From DASXBA01 sp046729895 (GTDB lineage: Bacteria; Actinomycetota; Thermoleophilia; Solirubrobacterales; Thermoleophilaceae), in NCBI GenBank assembly GCA_046729895.1, contig JBKPHP010000056.1, positions 1 to 49,700 on the forward strand: a stretch of 49,700 nt of DNA. Reading direction: 5' to 3'. This document shows positions 37,732-45,796 of the stretch, one piece after another; the first letter of the stretch is position 1; the number at the start of each line of letters is the position of its first letter. The notes under the pieces are model-generated. The model was not told where the DNA came from, did no database searches, and saw only the letters and a list, made by a program, of their open reading frames with translations. A program made the translations under genes and the position numbers.

Positions 37732-38247
37732 GTGAGCGATCCAGTACTGATCGACCGGCTGCAGTTCACGCTGACGGTCACCTTCCACTACCTCTTCCCG
37801 ATCCTCACGCTGGGCCTTGCGCTGTTCATCGCGTGGCTCAAGACCGTCTCCTACTTCGGGCGCGAGGGCCACCGCTTCCCGTTGCTGCGGAAGACCCAGT
37901 AGGAGCGCGAGGACTACGAGTCTGCACCGCGCTTCTGGGGGAAGATCTTCGCGGTCAACCTCGCGGTAGGCGTGGTCACCGGGATTCCGCTGGAGTTCCC
38001 GTTCGGCACCAACTGGGCGAAGTTCTCGAACTACGCGGGCGGGGTGATCGGCACGACGCTGGCGATCGAGGGGGTTTTCGCCTTCTTCGCCGAATCGGTG
38101 TTCCTCGGCATCTTCCTCGCCGGGCGCGAACGCGTCAGCCCGCGCATCCACTACATCTCGGCGATCTTCATCTTCCTCGGGTCGTGGCTCTCGGGCTTCT
38201 TCATCATCTTCCGCGCCGGACCGAAGCCGCAGCTCGGCACGGAGTAG
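37732..38247 (+). pseudogene. cydA: cydA remnant: N-terminal part of cytochrome bd subunit I with in-frame TAG
   Basis: From GTG 37732 the frame reads MSDPVLIDRLQFTLTVTFHYLFPI..., with His19 at the position of a haem ligand in CydA. At codon 57 (37900-37902) a TAG interrupts RKTQ*ERED; the same frame then continues with FWGKIFAVNLAVGVVTGIPLEFPFGTNW and AIEGVFAFFAESVFLG, both clear CydA blocks. It ends at TAG 38245 after about 170 codons, where the full protein has about 450-500. The C-terminal two thirds and cydB are missing. This is a decayed gene, not a functional oxidase; a sequencing error could explain the TAG but not the truncation. Confidence 0.85.
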
Positions 38248-38260
38248 CGGCCGCCCGGCT

Positions 38261-38305
38261 AGCGTCCTGGGTTGTGGGGCCGGCAGCCCCCTCAGGCAGG
38301 ACGCT
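38261..38305 (+). terminator. Two-tier hairpin after cydA remnant
   Basis: AGCGTCCTG (38261-38269) pairs with CAGGACGCT (38297-38305); inside, GGGGC (38276-38280) pairs with GCCCC (38286-38290). A further CGGGGG-ttg-CCCCC(C)G hairpin follows at 38316-38331. Terminator or leader structure of the acyl-CoA synthetase gene. Confidence 0.5.
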
Positions 38306-38394
38306 TCCGCGCACGCGGGGGTTGCCCCCCGAGCATTTAGGGAACGATGATTCGGAAGGACCGACCAGGCGGAGCAGCGGAGGAGGTAGCAGCG

Positions 38395-40173
38395 ATGGCA
38401 ACAGAGGCGACCAAGGCGACAGGCAGGACGGTCGCCCGGGCGGCGGCAAGCGCGGCAGAGCGCTACCCGGATCGGGTCGTGATGCGACACGTGCAGGACG
38501 GCGAATGGCGCGAGCGGACCTTCGCCGAGGTCGGCGAGCTCGCGGATGAGCTCGCACTCGGGCTCGTGGCACTCGGGCTCGAGCCCGGCGACCGGGTGTC
38601 CATCCTGGCGAATACCCGTCCGGAGTGGACCTTCGCGAGCCTCGCGATCTCCCGAGCCGGCGGGGTGGTCGTGCCGATCTACCCCACCAACTCGCCCGAG
38701 GAGTGCGAGTGGGTGGCCGGCAACGCCGAGGCGCGCATGGTGATCTGCGAGGACGCCGAGCAGGCCGCCAAGATCAGGCAGGTGCGCGGCGGGCTCGAGC
38801 GCCTCGAGCAGCTGATCCTGATCGAGCGCGAGGGCGATGATGATGCGACCACACTCGAGGATCTCCGCGAGCGGGGGCGCGGCCCGGACCGCGCCGAGCT
38901 CGATCGGCGCTGCGACGAGGTCTCCCCGGGCGACCCGTACACGATCATCTACACCTCCGGGACGACCGGCCCGCCCAAGGGCGTCGTGCTGACCCACGCC
39001 AACTGCGCCTCGGTCGGCGTCATGGTCGAGGAGATCGGGTTCGTCACCGAAGAGGACGTGAGCTACCTCTATCTGCCGCTTGCGCACGCCTTCGCCCTCA
39101 CGGTTCAGCTCGCCACGTTCGACGTAGGGAGCTCCATCATCTACTTCGGAGGAAATCCGAAGCAGATCGTCGAGGAGCTGCAGGAGACCAGGCCGACCTA
39201 CTTCCCGTCGGTACCCCGCATCTTCGAGAAGATCTACGCGCAGGCGACCGCCGCAGCCGCGGATGAGCGGCAGCTTCGGCAAGCGGTCGAGGTGGGAGTC
39301 CAGGTGCGGCGGCTGGAGCAGCGCGGCGAGGAGGTGCCGGCGGCCCTGCGGGCGCCCTTCGAAAAGGCGGAGAAGGCGCTCTACGGACACGTCCGGACGC
39401 TCTTCGGCGGCAAGGTGCGGCAGGCTGTCTCGGGAGCGGCGCCGATCTCGCCGGAGATCCTCGAGTTCTTCTACGCCTGCGGTGTCCCGGTGCTCGAGGG
39501 TTGGGGAATGACCGAGACGACGGGCGTCGGCTGCGTCAACACCCTCGAACACCTCCGCTTCGGCACCGTGGGCCGCCCCATGCCCGGCGTCGAGCTGAAG
39601 GTCGACGAGGACGGCGAGATCCTGATGAAGGGCCCGAACGTCTTCCGCGAGTACTGGCGAAACCCGGAGGCCACGCGCGAGACGCTCACCGAGGACGGCT
39701 GGCTTCGCACCGGCGACCTCGGCTCGCTCGACGAGGACGGCTTCCTCTCGATAACCGGCCGCAAGAAGGACATCATCATCACGGCCGGCGGCAAGAACCT
39801 CACACCGTCCAACCTCGAGAACGACCTGAAGCAGTCGCGCTGGATCTCGCAGGCGGTCATGTACGGCGACCGCCGCCCCTACCCGGTGGCGCTGATCACG
39901 CTGGATCCGGAGGAGATCGCGCCGTGGGCGAGGGAGCACGGCATGCCGGAGGACGTGCCGTCGCTCGTCCGGCGCGACGAGGTCCGCGAGCTGATCCAGA
40001 GCCAGCTCGACCGCGCCAACTCGAAGTACGCCAAGGTCGAGCAGATCAAGAAGTTCGCGCTGCTCGACCACGACCTCTCGCAGGAGGAAGGCGAGCTGAC
40101 CCCCACGCTCAAGCTCAAGCGCAATGTCGTCAACGAGCGCTACGCGGACCTGTTCGAAGGGATGTATGGGTGA
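38395..40173 (+). CDS. Long-chain fatty-acid-CoA ligase (AMP-binding, FadD15-like)
   Basis: 592 residues from ATG 38395, preceded by GGAGGAGGTAGC; an ATG at 38347 is in frame but lacks such a site. Adenylating-enzyme motifs: YTSGTTGPPKG (from about 186), YFPSVPRIFEKIY, GWGMTETTG (about 367-375), TGDLGSLDEDGFLSITGRKKD and the C-terminal Lys region LTPTLKLKRNVV. It activates fatty acids with ATP and CoA. The LPLAHAFALTVQ block is typical of the long-chain group. Near the desaturase/cyclopropane pair, which suggests a local lipid theme, though not in one operon. Confidence 0.93.
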   Translation: MATEATKATGRTVARAAASAAERYPDRVVMRHVQDGEWRERTFAEVGELADELALGLVALGLEPGDRVSILANTRPEWTFASLAISRAGGVVVPIYPTNSPEECEWVAGNAEARMVICEDAEQAAKIRQVRGGLERLEQLILIEREGDDDATTLEDLRERGRGPDRAELDRRCDEVSPGDPYTIIYTSGTTGPPKGVVLTHANCASVGVMVEEIGFVTEEDVSYLYLPLAHAFALTVQLATFDVGSSIIYFGGNPKQIVEELQETRPTYFPSVPRIFEKIYAQATAAAADERQLRQAVEVGVQVRRLEQRGEEVPAALRAPFEKAEKALYGHVRTLFGGKVRQAVSGAAPISPEILEFFYACGVPVLEGWGMTETTGVGCVNTLEHLRFGTVGRPMPGVELKVDEDGEILMKGPNVFREYWRNPEATRETLTEDGWLRTGDLGSLDEDGFLSITGRKKDIIITAGGKNLTPSNLENDLKQSRWISQAVMYGDRRPYPVALITLDPEEIAPWAREHGMPEDVPSLVRRDEVRELIQSQLDRANSKYAKVEQIKKFALLDHDLSQEEGELTPTLKLKRNVVNERYADLFEGMYG

Positions 40174-40176
40174 GGC

Positions 40177-40455
40177 TCAGGCTCTCAGATCAGCGCTGTC
40201 GCTTACATCGGGGGGAATCGTCCACGGCCAGTCGTAGCCGACGCGCTCCCACGTGAGCGCAGCCCTCTGCTCCACTCCCTGAAATGTCATCGGCTTGGCG
40301 CTGAGCGTGAGCAGGTGTCCATCAAGCCTCGCCAATCGCACCTGGGCGTTGGCAATCCAGTTCGGATACGAGCAGACCTCAATGTGGTGGATCACTGTGT
40401 CCTAGTCGGGGACCACTTCGAAGGGCTCGAAGTAGGACTTTCGTTCCTCCTTGGC
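40177..40455 (-). pseudogene. Lipocalin-like domain remnant with in-frame TAG
   Basis: On the minus strand 40395-40177 encodes MIHHIEVCSYPNWIANAQVRLARLDGHLLTLSA... ending TWERVGYDWPW, close to the C-terminal half of the lipocalin-like domain family (pattern HH.E.S..PNW...Q.R...LDGD.L.L). Immediately upstream the same frame reads AKEERKSYFEPFEVVPD, TAG (40404-40402), DT before VIHH, which matches the preceding strand of that family. The N-terminal half is not found. The gene is therefore probably broken by both truncation and a stop. The 72-codon part from GTG 40395 could still be translated. Confidence 0.5.
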
Positions 40456-40520
40456 TGGCGCCCTAGACCCGGGGCGTGGCGTGAGTTAGGTTCGGCCGGA
40501 AAGCGTTCCAGGAGGTCGCG

Positions 40521-40877
40521 ATGGCAGAAGCCGCACTTTTCGTCGGCTGGGGTGCACCCGTCCGAGGCCGGGAGGCCAAGGGACTCGAGGTCTTCAACGA
40601 AAGCGTTGAGTACTGGGGCCGCCTGCAGCAAGAGGGCCGGATCGAGAGCTTCGAGGTGGTACTCCTGTACCCGCACGGCGGCGACCTCGGGGGCTTCGGC
40701 TTGCTGCGCGGCAGCCATGACCAACTCAACGAGGTCGGCGGCGACGATGAGTTCCTCCGCATGACAACGAGAGCGGGGCTTATCGTCGAGAGCCTCGGGG
40801 TGGTGCGAGCCATTGTCGGCGATGGGCTCGGCGCGCAGATCGAGCTCTACCAGCAGTCCGTGAGCGAATTGACCTAG
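40521..40877 (+). CDS. Conserved hypothetical protein, YCII-like small alpha/beta fold
   Basis: 118 residues from ATG 40521 with AGGAGG seven bases upstream. Content: MAEAALFVGWGAPVRGREAKGLEVFNE (strand and loop), ESFEVVLLYPHGGDLGGFGLLRG, then DEFLRMTTRAGLIVESLGVVRAIVGDG and an amphipathic C-terminal helix. Pattern and length suggest a dimeric ferredoxin-like alpha/beta barrel. I know of similar actinobacterial proteins but of no function. Convergent with the aldolase gene (4-base gap). Confidence 0.75.
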   Translation: MAEAALFVGWGAPVRGREAKGLEVFNESVEYWGRLQQEGRIESFEVVLLYPHGGDLGGFGLLRGSHDQLNEVGGDDEFLRMTTRAGLIVESLGVVRAIVGDGLGAQIELYQQSVSELT

Positions 40878-40881
40878 GGCC

Positions 40882-41892
40882 TCAGCCGGCGAGCGAGCGG
40901 CCCGCCGAGCCGAGCTGCCGGCAGGCCTCGGCCACCCGCGCGGCCATTGCCCGCTCGCCCTCGCGGCCCCATGAGCGCGGGTCGTAGGCGCGCTTGCCCC
41001 CCTCGATGCTGAGCACGCTCTCTCGGTTGGCGAGCACGTGGTCGGCGATCGCCCGCGTGAAGGCGAATTGCGCGTCCGTGTCGAGGTTCAGCTTGACGAC
41101 ACCGCCCTGAACGGCCTCCCGAATCTGCGCCTCGCTCGAGCCGCTGCTTCCATGGAAGACGTACTGGAAGCGCGCGCCGGGGTGGACGCGGGCGAGAGCC
41201 TCCTGCCCCTCGGCGAGGATCTCCGGACGCAGCCGAACACGACCGGGGGCGTAGACGCCGTGCACGTTCCCGAAGGTGGCGGCGACGATGTACCGCCCCC
41301 GCTCGCCTGTGCCGAGGGCTTCCGCAACCCTCAGCAGGTCCTCGGGCGTTGTGTAGAGCCGGTCCTCGGTCGCGCCCCGCCCGCTGACGCCGTCCTCCTC
41401 GCCGCCGACCACGCCACACTCCATCTCGAGGACGACGTCCGCGCGCGCGCAGCGGCGCAGCAGGTCGCTCGAGATCCTCAGGTTCTCCTCGAGCGGCAGC
41501 GTCGAGCCGTCGAACATGTGCGAGTTGAAGAGCGGCTGCTCGCCGCGCTCCCGACGTGCCACCGACTCGTCGAGCAGCGGTCGGAGGAAGCGATCGAGGT
41601 GGTCGGGCGGACAGTGGTCGGTATGGAGCGCAACCAGCACCGCGTGGCTCTCCGCCACCTCTCTGGTGAAGGCGGCCAGGGCCCGCGCACCCGCCGCCTC
41701 GTCGCCGCCCGAGAGGTACGAGGCCCCGCCGGTGGTGATCTGGAGTATCCCGTCCGCTCCCGCTTCGGCGAAGCCGCGCAGGGCGGCGTTCAGGGTCTGT
41801 GACGAAGTGACGTTGACCGCCGCGTATGCGTAGCCCTGGTCGGAGGCCGCGTCGAGCATGGCCACGTATTGCTCTGGAGTGGCGATCGGCAC
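40882..41892 (-). CDS. fba: Class II fructose-bisphosphate aldolase
   Basis: 336 residues from GTG 41892. Zinc ligands: His in LHTDHCPP, His in ATFGNVHGVYAPG and His in QYVFHGSSGS. The catalytic Asp lies in HTDHCPP and a Glu in LEMECGVVGGEEDGV. Phosphate-binding segments KLNLDTDAQFAFTRAI are in place. It cleaves fructose 1,6-bisphosphate in glycolysis or condenses trioses in gluconeogenesis. The gene is monocistronic: a terminator hairpin of the molybdate operon lies upstream and a convergent gene downstream. Confidence 0.95.
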   Translation of the reverse strand: MPIATPEQYVAMLDAASDQGYAYAAVNVTSSQTLNAALRGFAEAGADGILQITTGGASYLSGGDEAAGARALAAFTREVAESHAVLVALHTDHCPPDHLDRFLRPLLDESVARRERGEQPLFNSHMFDGSTLPLEENLRISSDLLRRCARADVVLEMECGVVGGEEDGVSGRGATEDRLYTTPEDLLRVAEALGTGERGRYIVAATFGNVHGVYAPGRVRLRPEILAEGQEALARVHPGARFQYVFHGSSGSSEAQIREAVQGGVVKLNLDTDAQFAFTRAIADHVLANRESVLSIEGGKRAYDPRSWGREGERAMAARVAEACRQLGSAGRSLAG

Positions 41893-41953
41893 GGCGTCAA
41901 CTACTACCAGGCGAATTCCGGGCTGCTCCGGCCATGGAGTCGAGCGACCAGGT

Positions 41954-41978
41954 CCGGCTGACGCCTCGAGTCAGCCGG
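41954..41978 (-). terminator. Hairpin at the end of the molybdate operon, containing the mop stop codon
   Basis: CCGGCTGAC-gcctcga-GTCAGCCGG, 9-bp perfect stem. The TGA stop of the mop gene (41973-41971) lies inside the right arm, so translation and folding compete at the end of the operon. Confidence 0.6.
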
Positions 41979-42177
41979 TGGCGAGCATCACGTCGGAAGC
42001 CTTGATGAGGGCGGTCGCCTTGCTTCCCTCGGCGAGCCCGAGCTCCTCCACCGCCTCGACCGTGATCGAGGCGACGAGCCGCTGCCCTGCCACGTCGAGC
42101 TCCACGTTGGCGATCGCCTCGCCGCGACGGATGCTCTGGACGGTGCCCTCGAGTTGGTTGCGCGCGCTGATCTTCAT
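41971..42177 (-). CDS. mop: Molbindin (single Mop/TOBE domain, molybdate-binding)
   Basis: 68 residues from ATG 42177, with GAGGAGG upstream. MKISARNQLEGTVQSIRRGEAIANVELDVAGQRLVASITVEAVEELGLAEGSKATALIKASDVMLATG covers one Mop domain: the SARNQLxGxV start and the KAsxV end are typical. Molbindins oligomerise and store or buffer molybdate in the cytoplasm. Overlaps the end of modC by four bases (ATGA), last gene of the operon. Confidence 0.95.
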   Translation of the reverse strand: MKISARNQLEGTVQSIRRGEAIANVELDVAGQRLVASITVEAVEELGLAEGSKATALIKASDVMLATG

Positions 42178-43259
42178 CGTGTGGTTCCTCCTCTCGTCGT
42201 CCTTACGAGACGCGTGGCCGCGGCCTTCCAGGAGGCAATGACCATCGCACCCGTCTCCAGTCCCAGCTGCTCCGCGGCGGCCTCCGTGACCTCGGCGGCA
42301 AGGGGCTGGGAGCCCGCCAGCCCGAGCCGCACGCGGTTTCCGATCCTGGTCATCGAGAGCACCTTGACGGAGAGACGGTTCTGGGCAGAGCCGTGGGGAC
42401 GCTCGCTCGCCGGCCCGATGGCTATCTCCCACGGGTAGACGCTCGCCGCGACCGCCCCCTCGGCGACATCCGCGCTCACGACCTCTCCGCCCCCGTCGAG
42501 CTCGACATGCGTGAGCCCGTCCGCTCCGGTTTGGGCGGTGCCGGTCAGCACCACCGCTCCCGTGAAGTCCGCGACGAAGGCGGAGCGCGGCGCGGCGGCG
42601 AGCTCGCTCGGCGTGCCCTGCTGCACGACGCGGCCGTCGTCGATGATCCCCACCCGGTCGCCGAGCTGCGCCGCCGCCGCGAAGTCATGCGTGACCAGCA
42701 GCGCCGGCGCCTCGGTGGCACGCAGCACCTCGGCTAGCTCGCGGGTCGCCCCGGCGCGGGTACGGGCGTCGAGCGCCGACAGCGGCTCATCGAGCAGCAA
42801 CACTTCGGGTCTACGCGCGAGCGCCCGAGCCAGCGCGACACGCTGGCGCTCCCCGCCGCTGAGGCTGCCTGGTCGTGCGTCGGCCCGCTCACCGAGGCCG
42901 AGCCGTTCGAGCAGCTGGGCAGCCCGCGCGCGCCGCTCCCGCCGCCCGAGCCGGCGCAGCGGGTAGGCCACGTTCTGCCAGGCGGTCAGGTGCGGGAAGA
43001 GCGCGTAGTCCTGGAAGACGTAGCCGCAGCGGCGCCGCTCGGCAGGCACGTCGACGCCGCGCGCGGTGTCGAGCCAGGTCTCGCCGTTCGCCTCCACGCG
43101 GCCCTCGGCGGGATGCAGCAATCCGGCGGCCACCCGGAGCACGCTCGTCTTGCCGGCGCCCGAGGGACCGGCGAGCGCGAGGCACTCGCCGGGGTCGACC
43201 GCCACCGCGACATCGAGCCCAAGGGCGCCGACCGTCGTGCGGACCTCGACGCTCAGCAC
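42174..43259 (-). CDS. modC: Molybdate ABC transporter ATP-binding protein ModC
   Basis: 361 residues from GTG 43259. Walker A GPSGAGKTS (about 32-40), Q-loop VFQDYALFPHLTAWQNVAYPL, signature LSGGERQRVALARALA, Walker B LLLDEPLSALD and switch His LLVTHDFAAA. The C-terminal domain (about 235-350) has TOBE/Mop folds (NRLSVKVLSMTRIGNRVRLGLAG) that bind oxyanion and regulate transport. It powers ModB. Between modB and mop in the operon. Confidence 0.96.
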   Translation of the reverse strand: MLSVEVRTTVGALGLDVAVAVDPGECLALAGPSGAGKTSVLRVAAGLLHPAEGRVEANGETWLDTARGVDVPAERRRCGYVFQDYALFPHLTAWQNVAYPLRRLGRRERRARAAQLLERLGLGERADARPGSLSGGERQRVALARALARRPEVLLLDEPLSALDARTRAGATRELAEVLRATEAPALLVTHDFAAAAQLGDRVGIIDDGRVVQQGTPSELAAAPRSAFVADFTGAVVLTGTAQTGADGLTHVELDGGGEVVSADVAEGAVAASVYPWEIAIGPASERPHGSAQNRLSVKVLSMTRIGNRVRLGLAGSQPLAAEVTEAAAEQLGLETGAMVIASWKAAATRLVRTTRGGTTR

Positions 43260-43268
43260 GGTCGATCC

Positions 43269-44075
43269 TCACTCCGCCTGCCAGCCGCGAAGCGCGGCGC
43301 CGCCCTGAACGAACTTCACCGCGAGCAGGATCGCCGCCGACACCGCGACCAGCACCGCCGACAGGGCAAGGGCGGCGTCGAAGTTGGTCGAGAAGCGGTC
43401 GTAGATCGCGAGCGGCACGGTCTGGGTGACTCCCTGGAACGACCCGGCGAACATCAGGGTCGCCCCGAACTCTCCCAGGGCGCGGCCGAGAGCCAGCGCC
43501 ATGCCCGAGGCGAGGCCCGGCAGCGCCACCGGGATCATCACCCGCAGGAAGCCGTGCGCCTCGGAGGCACCGAGGGTGCGGGAGGCGTCCAGGAGCGACC
43601 GATCGACGGCGGCGAACGCGGCCATCGCCTGGCGGACGTAGAACGGGGAGCTCACGAACGTGAGGGCCACGACTACGCCGGCGGTCGCGAGTGAGAGCTG
43701 GATACCCGCAGCCTCCACCGCTCCCCCGAGGATCCCCGCCGGGCCGACCGCCGCCAGCAGCGCGATGCCGGCCACCGCGGGAGGCAGCACCAGCGGGAGC
43801 TCGATGAGCGTGACCACGAGCGCCTTGCCACGGAACGACCGCGAGGCAAGCAGGTACGCCGCCGGGGTACCCACGATCAGGATGATCGCGATCGAGATCG
43901 TCGTGGTGCGCAGGCTGAGCCAGAGCGCATCGAGCGAGCCCTGCTCACCCAGGCTCGAGATCAGATCGGCGGGGCTCGAGCCTACGAAGATCGCGACGAC
44001 CGGCACCGTCAGGAAGGCCAGCGCGACTGCGAGGCAGAGCGCGAGCAGGACCCCGAACCAGCCCGGCCCTCTCAC
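43269..44075 (-). CDS. modB: Molybdate ABC transporter permease ModB
   Basis: 268 residues with about six helices. The ABC permease loop GLASGMALALGRALGEFGATLMFAGSFQG is the ModB/CysT type, and ELPLVLPPAVAGIALLAAVG is a typical ModB stretch. Forms the membrane channel for molybdate or tungstate. Overlaps modA by four bases (ATGA), and modC starts nine bases later. Confidence 0.96.
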   Translation of the reverse strand: MRGPGWFGVLLALCLAVALAFLTVPVVAIFVGSSPADLISSLGEQGSLDALWLSLRTTTISIAIILIVGTPAAYLLASRSFRGKALVVTLIELPLVLPPAVAGIALLAAVGPAGILGGAVEAAGIQLSLATAGVVVALTFVSSPFYVRQAMAAFAAVDRSLLDASRTLGASEAHGFLRVMIPVALPGLASGMALALGRALGEFGATLMFAGSFQGVTQTVPLAIYDRFSTNFDAALALSAVLVAVSAAILLAVKFVQGGAALRGWQAE

Positions 44076-44830
44076 GGGGCCGCGCCGAACCCCGCCTCGC
44101 GCAGCGCGTCCGCGCAGTCGCCCTGCGTGAGACCGTCGATGAACTCCTTCGCCAGGTCGGGCTGGGCCGCCTTCCTGACGACGCCGGCCCCGTAAGTCAC
44201 CTGCGGCTCGAGCTGCTTAGGCAGCTTGATCGCCTTGAGCTCCCCGCTCGCGGCGTTGACGTCGGTTGTGTAGACGAAGCCCGCGTCGGCAGCCCCCTGT
44301 GTGAGCTTGCCGACGACGCCCTTGACGTCTGGCTCGTTTGAGCGCACGTTGGCGAGGGTGGACTTCTCCTGACCGGGCGGCAGCTTGGCCAGCGTCTCGC
44401 GCGTGTAGGAGCCAACTGGCACGGACGCCGAGCCGATCACCAGCTTCGTCCCCGGCTTTGTGAGGTCACGGATCGAGTCGATCTGGGAGCCCCCCCGAAC
44501 GGCCAGGACGAGCTCGTTGGTGGCGAACTTCACCGGCGTGTCCAGGAGTGCGTCCGAGTGGAGCTGGTCGGGGAGCTCGGTGTTGGCGGCGGCATAGACG
44601 TCGACCTTCGCCCCTTGGCGGATTTGCGCCGCCAACTCGTTGGAGCCGGCGAACGAAAGCCTCACGCTGGCGTCGTCGGCCTTGTCAAACTGCGGCGCGC
44701 AGGCCGTGAGCGCTTCCTTCATCGACGCCGCGGCGGACACCACGAGCCGGGTGGACGCCGAAGCGCCCCCGCCGCCGTCATCGCTCCCACACCCGGCGGC
44801 GATCGCCGCACAGGCCGCCAGCAGTGCCAC
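44072..44830 (-). CDS. modA: Molybdate-binding lipoprotein ModA
   Basis: 252 residues from the canonical GTG 44830. The lipobox AAGC puts the lipid Cys at residue 14, but the signal then lacks a basic start. A CTG at 44842, in a CTGA overlap with the regulator stop and six bases after AGGAG, would add MRRA and restore a normal signal peptide. Mature part: LVVSAAASMKEALTACAPQFDKAD, SFAGSNELAAQIRQGAKVDVYAAANTELPD and GSASVPVGSYTRETLAKL are ModA family blocks; the oxyanion pocket is at the SAAASM and AGSN loops. Confidence 0.95.
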   Translation of the reverse strand: MALLAACAAIAAGCGSDDGGGGASASTRLVVSAAASMKEALTACAPQFDKADDASVRLSFAGSNELAAQIRQGAKVDVYAAANTELPDQLHSDALLDTPVKFATNELVLAVRGGSQIDSIRDLTKPGTKLVIGSASVPVGSYTRETLAKLPPGQEKSTLANVRSNEPDVKGVVGKLTQGAADAGFVYTTDVNAASGELKAIKLPKQLEPQVTYGAGVVRKAAQPDLAKEFIDGLTQGDCADALREAGFGAAP

Positions 44831-44838
44831 AGCTCTCC

Positions 44839-45240
44839 TCAGTCACCGCTCCTCTCGACCATCACCGACGTCGCCTTGACCGCTGCCGTCGCTGCGACCC
44901 CCGGCTCCAGCCCGAGCTCCTCGATTGCGTCGCGAGTCACCGCGGCGGTCACCAGATGCGGACCCGCCTCGATCTCCACAAGCGCCATCACGCCGTCGAC
45001 CTCAACCGAGCGAACCACCCCCGGAAAGCGGTTCCGTACCGACAGCGCTTCGCCGGTCCGATGGCGCTCCGGTCGGCCGGACAGGCGCTCGATCTCGCGA
45101 CGCGACACCCGACGGCGATTGGCGCTGTCGCGCGAAGTGCGGAGCCTTCCCGCACGCTCCCAGCGGCGCAAGGTGTCGGGACTCACACCGATTGCGCGCG
45201 CTGCCTCGCCGAGCAGAACTCCCTCAGCCGCTTCGGCCAT
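44839..45240 (-). CDS. HTH plus Mop-domain regulator (molybdate-responsive, first gene of mod operon)
   Basis: 133 residues. The N-terminal half is a MerR/excisionase-like helix-turn-helix (LLGEAARAIGVSPDTLRRWERAGRLRTSRDSANRRRVSRREIERLSG). The C-terminal half is one Mop domain (SVRNRFPGVVRSVEVDGVMALVEIEAGPHLVTAAVTRDAIEELGLEPGVAATAAVKATSVMVE). The expected role is to bind DNA depending on molybdate and control this operon, replacing ModE. It precedes modA with a near overlap, so the operon begins with its own regulator. Confidence 0.93.
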   Translation of the reverse strand: MAEAAEGVLLGEAARAIGVSPDTLRRWERAGRLRTSRDSANRRRVSRREIERLSGRPERHRTGEALSVRNRFPGVVRSVEVDGVMALVEIEAGPHLVTAAVTRDAIEELGLEPGVAATAAVKATSVMVERSGD

Positions 45241-45302
45241 TGCCTAAGCATTACACAGGCAAGTGCCGAGCGCACGTCCACCGACTCGCGCAACCGACCT
45301 GA

Positions 45303-45791
45303 TCAGGCGAGCGCGTCCCCGGCGGCTCGCCTGCGCTGGCGCTCCAGCCTTTGCCGCTGCGATCGGGCACGGTTGGCGAGATTCTCCAGGTCGATGCCGC
45401 GCAGGCGAGGGTCGGCGCCGTGGGTGGCCAGAAGCGCCTGCCAGAGAGCGAGCTTGCCCGTCACTCCCAGAGAAAGCGCCTCGAGCTCTTCGAGTCGGCT
45501 GAGCGGCGAGTAGCGGACGAGCTCCCCGTTCAGCTTCAGGCGACCTACCTTCTCGGCTCCCCACGACAGCGCAACCTTCAAGCGGTCCTGTCGCACGGAT
45601 AGTCGACGCATGATCTCCACGAGCGCCGCGCGGTCCTCGTGGATCTCGTCCGCCAGGCCTTCGAGCACCCTGCCGTAGCTCGTGGATCGATTGCTCCCGG
45701 CTGCGCGGCGGGCCAGCTCCGACCCCAGCGTCGCGCCGGCCAGATGATCATTCAGGTAAATCGAGAGACGGTCGTGGCCGAGCCCGAGCAT
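45303..45791 (-). CDS. Conserved all-helical protein (ferritin-like?), coupled to the FAD/Rieske gene
   Basis: 162 residues from ATG 45791, five bases after the stop of the oxidoreductase gene. Helices: HDRLSIYLNDHLAGATLGSELARRAAGSN, GRVLEGLADEIHEDRAALVEIMRRL, KVALSWGAEKVGRLKLNGELV, a Leu-rich helix and a basic Arg-rich tail. Lengths suggest a four-helix bundle; the Glu/His pattern (ADEIHED) slightly recalls ferritin-like folds, but metal ligands are not complete. Function unknown; translational coupling suggests work with the oxidoreductase. Confidence 0.75.
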   Translation of the reverse strand: MLGLGHDRLSIYLNDHLAGATLGSELARRAAGSNRSTSYGRVLEGLADEIHEDRAALVEIMRRLSVRQDRLKVALSWGAEKVGRLKLNGELVRYSPLSRLEELEALSLGVTGKLALWQALLATHGADPRLRGIDLENLANRARSQRQRLERQRRRAAGDALA

Positions 45792-45796
45792 GGCGC

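Noticed and set aside
37900..40404. TAG read as an amino acid (recoding) in the two interrupted frames
   Set aside because: Many intact neighbouring genes end in TAG, and both interrupted genes are also truncated, which points to decay.
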